DNA of 48,557 nucleotides from an uncultured Mailhella sp. (GTDB lineage Bacteria; Desulfobacterota; Desulfovibrionia; Desulfovibrionales; Desulfovibrionaceae): contig NZ_CALUWY010000021.1 in assembly GCF_944324615.1 (NCBI RefSeq), positions 1-48,557 on the forward strand, given 5' to 3'. Below the pieces are notes generated by a model. The model did no database searches and was not told where the DNA came from. It saw only the letters and a program-made list of their open reading frames with translations. Below are positions 27,382 through 35,107 of this stretch, one piece after another; positions within the stretch are counted from its first letter, which is position 1, and every line of letters starts with the position of its first letter. Both the position numbers and the translations under genes were made by a program.

Positions 27382-27399
27382 AACTCTTTTGCGTTTTTT
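27353..27399 (+). terminator. Leader terminator/attenuator upstream of the srf locus
   Basis: AAAAGGAGTTCTAC (27353-27366) pairs with GTAGAACTCTTTT (27378-27390) with one bulged G. GCG and T6 follow. It lies between the promoter and the first gene, 27 bp before the ATG, so it must be read through for expression. Confidence 0.6.
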
Positions 27400-27425
27400 A
27401 TTAATACTTAGCGAAGGGGTATGAA

Positions 27426-28238
27426 ATGTCCAAGGTTATCGTATGTCTTCTTTCCGTCATGCTTGTCTTTTCCCTGACCGGGTGCGGAACCAAACAGGCT
27501 GTTCCCGTTTTCCAGGCGAACTATTATCCGGAATGCTATGATCCCATAGCCAGGCTGTGCAAGGATCAGGACAACAGTCAGGAAATCAAGGGCGCCGCCA
27601 CGGGAGCGGTGGTGGGTGCTCTCGGTGGCGCGCTGATCGGCGGCCTCACTTCCAAGGACTGGAAGGGCGCGGCCATCGGCGCCACGGCCGGTGCTCTTGC
27701 CGGCGGCGTGACGGGCTTCTTCTCCGCGCGCCTCATGAAGATCAACGACAGAAATGAACGTCTGAAGGAATACCAGAACATCCTCGGCGAAAGCTCCAGG
27801 GGCTGGGATCTGGAACGCGCTTCCGTGGAAAAGGCGTACAAGTGCTATCGTGACCAGATCACCGTGCTGACCCGTGCCGCCAAGGCCAAGAAGATTTCCA
27901 AGGAAGAATTCCTGGCCCGCATGAAGGAAATCCAGGGCGGTATTGAAAACATCAATACCTACTGGGCCGACTCTCAGACGAGAATGGATGAACGCCTTGC
28001 CGACGGTGAAGCCTTCCTGAAGCAGCAGGAACAGGAAGACCTGCAGCTTGCCAAGGCCAAGCAGCGTCAGGCGCAGAAGGACCTGCAGAAGGTGCGCAAC
28101 GCCACCACCCGCCAGAAGAACAAGATGGTGAGCGATACGGCCCGTGTGAACAAGGCCAAGGCTCAGACGGAAAAGGATCTCCAGGACGCCATGGCGTCTG
28201 TTGATCAGCTCTTCGGCGTGGCCGGACAGCTCGCGTAA
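27426..28238 (+). CDS. Glycine-zipper lipoprotein of the srf locus
   Basis: The 270-residue product has a lipoprotein signal (LVFSLTGC, lipid on Cys19). Residues 55-105 form a glycine zipper (GAATGAVVGALGGALIGGL, GAAIGATAGALAGGVTGF), a motif that inserts in membranes in SlyB-like and 17-kDa-antigen lipoproteins. Residues 110-270 are charged, helical and Gln/Lys-rich, likely coiled coil. AAGGGG precedes the ATG. It is the first gene of the srf cluster, behind an attenuator, and is closed by its own terminator, so it may be made in excess of the downstream products. Outer-membrane or periplasmic anchoring is expected. Confidence 0.75.
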   Translation: MSKVIVCLLSVMLVFSLTGCGTKQAVPVFQANYYPECYDPIARLCKDQDNSQEIKGAATGAVVGALGGALIGGLTSKDWKGAAIGATAGALAGGVTGFFSARLMKINDRNERLKEYQNILGESSRGWDLERASVEKAYKCYRDQITVLTRAAKAKKISKEEFLARMKEIQGGIENINTYWADSQTRMDERLADGEAFLKQQEQEDLQLAKAKQRQAQKDLQKVRNATTRQKNKMVSDTARVNKAKAQTEKDLQDAMASVDQLFGVAGQLA

Positions 28239-28244
28239 CGGTTT

Positions 28245-28290
28245 CATCGCTCCCTCCTTATGCCAAGGGGGGAGCGATGTTTCTTTTTTT
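28245..28290 (+). terminator. Rho-independent terminator after the lipoprotein gene
   Basis: CATCGCTCCC (28245-28254) pairs with GGGAGCGATG (28270-28279), followed by a T-rich run to 28290. Downstream srf genes need read-through or another promoter in 28291-28380. Confidence 0.85.
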
Positions 28291-28392
28291 GTTTTTTGCA
28301 GATACCCGTTCACGGGCGGCGTGCGGCCGCCCTGCGGGGAAGGCGGCATACGCCTTTCCTTCATCCTCCAGGCTTCATGAAAGGAATCAGCC

Positions 28393-29571
28393 ATGGGAAA
28401 TAATCATATCGCCACAACGGAAAGACTGGGCCTGACCGTAGCGCAGGTCGGCGGAAACGATATTTACAAGATGCGCAATCAGGTGCTGAGCATCATTGAA
28501 TCCAATAAAGATCTGGGCGATGATTATGCCAGGCTTTTTGCCGAGCCCGTGGAGGACAGACAGAGCATCGACTGGTATGCCGACGAGGACAGCGAAGCCG
28601 TAAAGGTGGTGGATCTGCCTCCGGAGGAGAAGCAGCAGGTGCTCCGCCGCTTCCGCACCATGTTTGAAAAGCTGCTGGCCTATGCGGGCGAGATGCGCGC
28701 GCAGGGCAGAAGCCAGACCTATAAGATTTACGCGGATACGCTGGAAAAGGCGCTCATCATTCCCGATCTGAGCTACCTGTACAGCGTGAACGGCAGCCCG
28801 GTGCTCACCGGCTGGGGCTTTTCCGAAGGGGACAAGTCCGTGGTGGAGGAAGGCAAGAGCCTCATCCGGCAGATTGAAAAGACCATAGCCGAGGAAGAGG
28901 CCAAGGCCGCCCTGCAGAAGCAGGCGGCGGTGACCCCTGTGGTGCCTTTCCCCTATGAGGAGAAGCCCGTCGAAGAAAAGCCCGCCGAAGAAAAGCCGGA
29001 AAAGCCCGCGGAGGAGAAACCTGCCGAAGAGAAGCCCGCGGAACCTGCCGCGCCTGTTGCTCCGGCGGCTCCTGTTGCGCCCGCCGAACCCGGGCCGCAG
29101 GCCGCAGCTGCCCCCGTGCAGGCAAAGAAGTCGAAACTGCCGCTTATTCTTCTGCTTCTGGTCGTGCTGGCGGCCGCTGCCGCTGCGGCCTGGTTTTTTC
29201 TGAATCAGGGAGAAGAACCCGCCATGCCCGACACCTCCTTCGGTTTTCTGCAGGGCGACGTGGAGGCCAAGGGCGTTCTTGCCAATGAAAATAATGAAAT
29301 AGTCGATCTGCGGCTGCACTTCCCCGGTCAGGACGGGAAGGGCATGAGCTATATTGTGGAAAAGGCGCAGACCTGCGAAGGCACGGTGACGGCAAGTCAC
29401 GGCGCCGACGATACCGTCAGATTCGAGCTTGGGGAACTTATCTGCCCCAATGAAAACAACTACGATCCGTTCTCCATTGTGTGCATCAAGGGCAAGCCTT
29501 CCTGCACGGGGACGAACAGGAACGGTGAATCCTGGCATGTCGAAGTCACCGTAGGAGGGAATGCACAATGA
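28393..29571 (+). CDS. srfA: SrfA family protein
   Basis: The 392-residue protein resembles SrfA of the Salmonella SrfABC locus in the N-terminal domain: a SIDWYA motif, a helical stretch and a YLYSVNGSPVLTGWGF block near residue 140. Residues 185-240 are a Pro-Glu-Ala-Lys linker of EEKPAEEKP repeats. A single TM helix (LPLILLLLVVLAAAAAAAWF) sits at about 248-268, and residues 275-392 form a Cys-containing periplasmic domain (FHF/HFPGQDGKGMSYI type) resembling the three repeats of the next gene. It is thus a bitopic inner-membrane protein linking cytoplasm and periplasm. GAAAGGAA precedes the ATG. Its stop overlaps the next start (ATGA). Confidence 0.75.
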   Translation: MGNNHIATTERLGLTVAQVGGNDIYKMRNQVLSIIESNKDLGDDYARLFAEPVEDRQSIDWYADEDSEAVKVVDLPPEEKQQVLRRFRTMFEKLLAYAGEMRAQGRSQTYKIYADTLEKALIIPDLSYLYSVNGSPVLTGWGFSEGDKSVVEEGKSLIRQIEKTIAEEEAKAALQKQAAVTPVVPFPYEEKPVEEKPAEEKPEKPAEEKPAEEKPAEPAAPVAPAAPVAPAEPGPQAAAAPVQAKKSKLPLILLLLVVLAAAAAAAWFFLNQGEEPAMPDTSFGFLQGDVEAKGVLANENNEIVDLRLHFPGQDGKGMSYIVEKAQTCEGTVTASHGADDTVRFELGELICPNENNYDPFSIVCIKGKPSCTGTNRNGESWHVEVTVGGNAQ

Positions 29572-31778
29572 GTTCCATGATGAAATCTCTGAGCTGTGCG
29601 GTGATCATCGCGTCGCTCGTCATGCCTTCCCCGGTGTTTGCCAACAGTCTGCGCCTTCCTTCTCCGCAGAAAAACGCGGAACAGGCGCAGCCTTCCGAAG
29701 CTCAGAGCGGGGAAGAGGGTGAACCTCTGAAGCTGCCTTCCGACAACCAGGCCGGAGCGCAGAACTCCGTGGATGCGCAGAAGGCCGCCGATGACGCGCA
29801 GAAGGCTGCGGAAGAGGCTCAGAAGGCCGCGGAAGAAGCGCGGAAGACTGCCGAAGCGCAGAACTCCGCAGAAGTGCAGGAAGCCGCGGAAGAGGCGCAG
29901 AAGGCTGCCGATGAGGCGCAGAATGCCGCGGAACAGGCTCAGAAGGCCGCCGAGGCGCAGAATGCCGAAGAAGCGCAGGAAGCCGCGGCGGATGCGCAGA
30001 AGGCTGCCGATGAGGCGCAGAATGCCGCCGAAGAAGCCCAGAAGGCTGCGGAAGCCCAGAAGGCGGAAGAAGCTGCACAGGCCGCTGCCGAGGCGCAGAA
30101 GGCGGAAGAAGCGCAGAAGGCCGCCGAGGAACAGAAGGCGGCGGATGCGCAGAAGGCTTCCGGGAAAAAGGAAGCGGTGACGGGTCTTGCCATGGACAAG
30201 GCCAGGGACGACCTTAAGGGGAAGGCGCTGGTCATTCCCGAAGGGGCGCAGGACGCCTCGTTCATGGAAGGCGGCTGGAATTTCGACCGGCTTTTCGTCC
30301 GTCCCGACGGCGTCACGCTGGGCACGGAATTTGCCTTTGATGAAAACGGGCTGGGCACGGTCTCGTTTGTGGATGACAAGGGCGTCCGCCATACGGCTCC
30401 GGCCCGTGCGGCCATGAGCGACGGCGCGCTTAAAATCCAGACGGGCACCTTCAGCAATCCCGAATCTCCGTATGTGTACTATCCCGAGTTCATGGAATGC
30501 CGCAACAGCGGCGGCGCGGCCGTGTGCAACGGTTCGGACGGCTTTTCCTCCTGGGAAGGCGGCCGGCTGATCGGCGGCGCGGATACCGGCGCGGCGCAGG
30601 CCGCCTCCGGCGCGCAGAGTGCGGCCCAGCCCTCCGCCGCTTCCGGCGCAGCGTCGGGCGCGCAGAACGCCCCGGCCGGAGCGTGGAGCGCTCTGCCCGG
30701 TGTGCCCGGTATGCCTGCTCCTGAGAAAGGGAACTTCACCGAAGTTTCCGATGAAGGCGCGGAACTTGCGCCCGACATCATGGCGAGCGCGGAAAAGGCG
30801 AAGATGAAGGCCGGTTCCGATGCCGTTTCTGCCCTTGCCGGCGACTGGCGCTTCAGCCGGGATCTGGCCCGCAAGAGCGACGGCGAGAGCGTGGCGCTGG
30901 AATTTCATTTTGACGAGAACGGCAAGGGTTATTCCCTCATCCGGGAAGGCTCCGGCAAGGAATTCAAGGCGGCCGCCGAGGCAGCAGGTTCGTCGAAGGG
31001 CACGCTGCGCGTCAGAACCGGCGCCTATTCCGACGGCAAGGGGCACGGCTATTACCCCACCTTCATGGAATGCAGCAGCGGCAGGAGCGCGGAACTTCTC
31101 TGCGACGTCTCCAACGGCTGGACGCGCATCGAGGGCGGAAGCCTTGTGTCCAAGGATTTTCTTGATGAGCAGGACAGGCAGATGAGCATGGAAGAGCTTC
31201 TGCCCGTGGCCCCCGAACCGGGCGCGGACGCCGCCGCGGCTTCCGGCTCTGCCGACGCGTCCCAGGCCGCTGCGGCCGGAGCGCAGACCGGGGATGTGGA
31301 CATTGCCGGCATGCTGGCGGAACTTTCCGCCAACTCCGCCGCGCAGAGCGCCGCTGCCGCCGCACAGAGCGCTTCCTCCTCGCAGAGCCGGAAAGAGAGC
31401 AGCCGCAAGGAGAGCAGGCTTTCCCTGCCTGCGAACGACAAGAGCATGTCCTTCCTTGAAGGATACTGGCGCTGCAATACCGGCCTTGTGCGCACGAGCG
31501 ACAATCAGCCCGTGGTCATGGAATTCCGTTTCGACAGGAACGGACGGGGCACGGCCACCATCCGGGAACGTGAAGGCTACAGGTACGACGCTTCCGCCAG
31601 AGCCACCTACAAGAAGGGCGTGCTGCGCATCAACACGTCCGACTTCCGCTCGAAGGACAAGAGAGCCGGGTACAACAGAAATTACATGGAGTGCAGCGAT
31701 CAGGGCGGTCAGGCCATCTGCAACGGCAGAAACGGCGGAATCACCTGGAGCGGCGCCACGTTTGTCCGCCTGAAGTAA
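29568..31778 (+). CDS. Secreted protein with EAQKAA repeats and three SrfA-C-like domains
   Basis: The 736-residue protein starts with a Sec signal peptide (cut after SPVFA, near residue 25). Residues 60-200 are a long helix of AxEAQKAAEEAQ repeats that could span the periplasm. Three copies of a domain of about 105 residues follow (about 223-330, 418-525 and 625-736), separated by Ala/Gly/Ser-rich linkers. Each copy has LxGxW, EFxFDxNGxG, a G-xLxIxTG strand, Y-x-MEC and a Cys-Asn/Asp-Gly end, with one conserved Cys pair. The SrfA C-terminus has the same layout, so this may be a multi-copy relative. I know no named family. Translation is coupled to srfA by a 4-bp overlap. Confidence 0.7.
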   Translation: MSSMMKSLSCAVIIASLVMPSPVFANSLRLPSPQKNAEQAQPSEAQSGEEGEPLKLPSDNQAGAQNSVDAQKAADDAQKAAEEAQKAAEEARKTAEAQNSAEVQEAAEEAQKAADEAQNAAEQAQKAAEAQNAEEAQEAAADAQKAADEAQNAAEEAQKAAEAQKAEEAAQAAAEAQKAEEAQKAAEEQKAADAQKASGKKEAVTGLAMDKARDDLKGKALVIPEGAQDASFMEGGWNFDRLFVRPDGVTLGTEFAFDENGLGTVSFVDDKGVRHTAPARAAMSDGALKIQTGTFSNPESPYVYYPEFMECRNSGGAAVCNGSDGFSSWEGGRLIGGADTGAAQAASGAQSAAQPSAASGAASGAQNAPAGAWSALPGVPGMPAPEKGNFTEVSDEGAELAPDIMASAEKAKMKAGSDAVSALAGDWRFSRDLARKSDGESVALEFHFDENGKGYSLIREGSGKEFKAAAEAAGSSKGTLRVRTGAYSDGKGHGYYPTFMECSSGRSAELLCDVSNGWTRIEGGSLVSKDFLDEQDRQMSMEELLPVAPEPGADAAAASGSADASQAAAAGAQTGDVDIAGMLAELSANSAAQSAAAAAQSASSSQSRKESSRKESRLSLPANDKSMSFLEGYWRCNTGLVRTSDNQPVVMEFRFDRNGRGTATIREREGYRYDASARATYKKGVLRINTSDFRSKDKRAGYNRNYMECSDQGGQAICNGRNGGITWSGATFVRLK

Positions 31779-31796
31779 TGAAGGGAGAACTCGATC

Positions 31797-34700
31797 ATGC
31801 AGCAGATGCCGGAATATAAAGATACGGTGAGCCTCATTCCATATGGGCTTCCCCAGTTCCTTGATTTTGAAATACCGCCGGAAAAGGCGCGCAGGATCAA
31901 GAAAACCTTTGTGGAAAAGACCGTTCCCCTCAAGGAGGACGGTGAGGAGCAGAACAAGGAGACGCTTCAGCTTTGCGAGCTGTTTGAGGATCCTGAGGAA
32001 GGATACCTGCTCGACCCCGAAGGCAAGGGCGAATACCGCGATGAAGACTACTATGTGGTGCAGGCGGAGAAGAACTTCGGTCCGTGGATCGGGCAGTGGC
32101 TGCCCGTGCCTTTTCTGCGTGAATCCGGCGACTTTTACCGTGACGGCAAGCCGCGTTTCCGCTCCGGCCCCACGAACTGGGCGCGCGCCTATGTGACGCG
32201 GGTTCCCTCGGCGCAGGATCCGGAAATCTTCAACTGGCGCGTGGTGCTGGCCTTCGACATGCAGGTGGAGGAACCGATGAAGGGCAGGCACGCCGCCCTT
32301 TCTCCCGACGATGTGACGGCCCGCGCCGTGTGCTCCCTGGCCGATCAGGAAAGGGACAATTCCTGGTTCATCACGGAAGGCTGGGTGGACGGCTGGCTTC
32401 ATTCTCTGTGGGATGAGTATTTCCTCGACAAGTCGCACAGGAACGAGCGTCCGCGCAGCATGGCCGAGCAGGAAAATCATCTGGACTACCTTGCCTCGTA
32501 CCTTGTCTATCTTCAGTTCCTGCAGATGGTGATAGGGAATCTGAAGGTGCGCATCGTGAACCTTGCGGGCACGCAGGACACGGCTTCCGACGTGCAGTCC
32601 GAATGCATCGACGTGGATCTCATCCTCGATATCGGCAACTCCCGCAGTACCGGCCTTCTGGTGGAAAATCAGCTCAGCAAGACCACGGACCTCAACGACA
32701 GTTACCGCCTGCAGCTGCGCGACCTGAGCCGCCCGGAAGAATTCTATGCCGAGCCCTTCGAGACCCGTGTGGAATTTTCCAAGGTGGAATTCGGCTCCAC
32801 CACCTACAGCCGTCGTTCCGGCCGCAGGACCAACGCCTTCACCTGGGTGTCTCCCGTGCGTACCGGGCCTGAGGCGAGCCGCCTTGCGGGCATGGCCTCC
32901 AATGCCGAAGGCACGTCGGGCATGACGAGCCCCAAGCGCTACCTGTGGGATCAGGAGGAGGCGAGCAACCTGTGGTATTTCAACAGGACCAACGCCGACG
33001 ACAGGGAGGAGCTCATTTCCTCTCATCCCATCTGCCGTTATCTCAACAACGTGGGCACGCCGGTGGGCTGCGTGCGTGAGCTGAACCCCACGGGCGATGC
33101 TCCGGCGGACAAGAGCTATCTCACCAAGCTGTTCGACGCCACGCTGCCGGGCTGCCGCAATCAGGATGCGCTGCCCGCCAACCAGCCGCGCTTCTCCCGT
33201 TCGTCCATGATGATGTTCCTGTTCATGGAACTCATCCAGCAGGCGCTTGTGACCATCAACTCCCCGGCGCAGCGCTACCGCCGTCAGTATCCCGACAGGC
33301 CGCGTCGCCTGCGCAGCGTCATCTTCACCGTGCCCCCGGGCATGCCCTTTGCCGAACAGCGCATCTACCGCCGCTGGGCGTATGCCGCCGTCAACATCCT
33401 GTGGGAGGCCCTGGGCTGGAAGAAGATATTCTTTGCCGAACCGCCTTCGGGCAAGGGCGGACGCAGGCGCGCTCCGGAAGGCGGAACGCAGGATTTCCGC
33501 ATGAATCCCGAAATCCGCTGCCGCTGGGACGAGGCGACGTGCACGCAGCTTGTGTATCTCTACAACGAGATCAACCGCAACTATCAGGGCGACGCCCATC
33601 TGTTCTTTGAAATCATGGGCAGGCTCCGCACCGTGCCGAAGGAAACCATGCCGTCGCAGACGGAAACCAGGCCCACGCTGCGCGTGGCCACCATCGACAT
33701 GGGCGGCGGCACCACCGACCTTTCGGTGACCACCTATGTGCTTGCCAACGACAAATCCTCCACCAACCGCATCTGGCCTAAGCAGGAAATGCGCGACGGC
33801 TTCAACTTCGGCGGCGACGATGTGCTCAAGACCATTGTTTCCGGCATCGTGTGCAAGGCCTTTGTCGATACGCTGGTGAAGCACGGGGTGCGCAACAGCG
33901 ACGCCGACTCCGTGGTGAGGGATGTGTTCGGCAAGAAGAGCGAGAACATCCGCATCCAGAATCTGCGCGTCCAGTTCCTGCGGCAGGTGGCCATGCCCAT
34001 CGCCTACGAGATTCTGGCGCGCTATGAGAAGAAGGATCTGCGCGATGTCACCAGCGAGATCAATGTTTCCGTGCGCGATCTTTTCCGCGGCGGGGAGGAT
34101 GTCACAAACTCCGCACGCGCGGAGCAGCCTCAGGACGCGGTGGTGGACTTCTTCAACGACACCCTGCGGGAGCGCTGCGGCGTTGCCGTGAACGTGATGG
34201 ACATGGAGATGCATATCCGCTGTTCCGAGGTGGACAAGGTGGTGGGCAGCAGCGTGAGTTCCGTCATCAGCGGCATGGGCGAGGTCGTCAACGCCTACGG
34301 CTGCGACGTGCTCCTGCTCACCGGCCGTCCCTCCCGCTGGAATGCCGTGGTGCGTCAGGTGTTCTCCCAGCTTTCCGTGGCTCCGGATCGCGTGGTGCCC
34401 ATGCATACCTACCGCGTGGGTCCGTGGTACCGCTTTGCCGACAATACGGGCAGGATCACCGACCCCAAGACCACCGTGGTCATGGGCGCCATCCTCTGCG
34501 CCCTGGCGGAAAACAGCATCGAAGGCTTCGTGTTCGATTCCAGCCGCCTGGAACTCAAGAGCACGGCGCGCTACATAGGCGAGCTCGATGTGGAAGGTTC
34601 CCTGTCCCGGGAAAAGGTCTGGTTCCCCAACATGAACCCCGACAAGGCGAAGGGCGAGGATACCTATACGAAGATCGTGGAATTCAGCGCGCCCATCACC

Positions 34701-35069
34701 ATAGGCTTCCGGCAGCTCGAAGTGCCCCGCTGGACGGCCACGCGCTGCTGGCGCATGGAATTCTCCGACGAGGAATCCCGCCGCAACGCCCAGGGCCATA
34801 CGCCCTATGAGGTGAAGGTGCACTTCGTCATGCCCGAACAGGATGAGGGCATCGACGACATTCCCGAAAGCGGCAGAGACATCAAGGCCAGACTGGATGA
34901 ACCGCAGATCGATTATCAGGACTTCGACGCCGTGCAGGAACGCCGGATGAGCGACGGGCAGATGGAGCTTGTGCGTGTTCCCGGCAAGCCCGTGCGCATT
35001 CTTCTCCGTACCCTCGGCAAGAAGGATGAGGAAGGCTGCTGGATGGATACCGCCATTCTGTTCTCCTGA
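31797..35069 (+). CDS. srfB: SrfB family protein, actin-like ATPase fold
   Basis: The 1,090-residue soluble protein matches the SrfB family in length and order. It carries two phosphate-binding motifs of the actin/Hsp70/FtsA superfamily: LILDIGNSRSTGLLVE (near residue 277) and ATIDMGGGTTDLSVTTY (near 632), with VLLLTGRPSRW further on as the adenosine-like motif. The N-terminal 250 residues are specific to the family. SrfB is described as a virulence factor in Salmonella, but its mechanism is unsettled. It starts 18 bp after the previous gene and ends 38 bp before the preferred srfC start. Cytoplasmic. Confidence 0.88.
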   Translation: MQQMPEYKDTVSLIPYGLPQFLDFEIPPEKARRIKKTFVEKTVPLKEDGEEQNKETLQLCELFEDPEEGYLLDPEGKGEYRDEDYYVVQAEKNFGPWIGQWLPVPFLRESGDFYRDGKPRFRSGPTNWARAYVTRVPSAQDPEIFNWRVVLAFDMQVEEPMKGRHAALSPDDVTARAVCSLADQERDNSWFITEGWVDGWLHSLWDEYFLDKSHRNERPRSMAEQENHLDYLASYLVYLQFLQMVIGNLKVRIVNLAGTQDTASDVQSECIDVDLILDIGNSRSTGLLVENQLSKTTDLNDSYRLQLRDLSRPEEFYAEPFETRVEFSKVEFGSTTYSRRSGRRTNAFTWVSPVRTGPEASRLAGMASNAEGTSGMTSPKRYLWDQEEASNLWYFNRTNADDREELISSHPICRYLNNVGTPVGCVRELNPTGDAPADKSYLTKLFDATLPGCRNQDALPANQPRFSRSSMMMFLFMELIQQALVTINSPAQRYRRQYPDRPRRLRSVIFTVPPGMPFAEQRIYRRWAYAAVNILWEALGWKKIFFAEPPSGKGGRRRAPEGGTQDFRMNPEIRCRWDEATCTQLVYLYNEINRNYQGDAHLFFEIMGRLRTVPKETMPSQTETRPTLRVATIDMGGGTTDLSVTTYVLANDKSSTNRIWPKQEMRDGFNFGGDDVLKTIVSGIVCKAFVDTLVKHGVRNSDADSVVRDVFGKKSENIRIQNLRVQFLRQVAMPIAYEILARYEKKDLRDVTSEINVSVRDLFRGGEDVTNSARAEQPQDAVVDFFNDTLRERCGVAVNVMDMEMHIRCSEVDKVVGSSVSSVISGMGEVVNAYGCDVLLLTGRPSRWNAVVRQVFSQLSVAPDRVVPMHTYRVGPWYRFADNTGRITDPKTTVVMGAILCALAENSIEGFVFDSSRLELKSTARYIGELDVEGSLSREKVWFPNMNPDKAKGEDTYTKIVEFSAPITIGFRQLEVPRWTATRCWRMEFSDEESRRNAQGHTPYEVKVHFVMPEQDEGIDDIPESGRDIKARLDEPQIDYQDFDAVQERRMSDGQMELVRVPGKPVRILLRTLGKKDEEGCWMDTAILFS

Positions 35070-35107
35070 TGCGCCCTCACGGAAAAGAAGAGAAAAGGAA
35101 GCCTTTT

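Noticed and set aside
29460..34823. Very long open frame (1,787 codons) on the minus strand across the srf genes
   Set aside because: It is antisense to three well-supported genes, His/Arg/Gly-rich in composition with no recognisable domain, and results from codon bias in GC-rich DNA.
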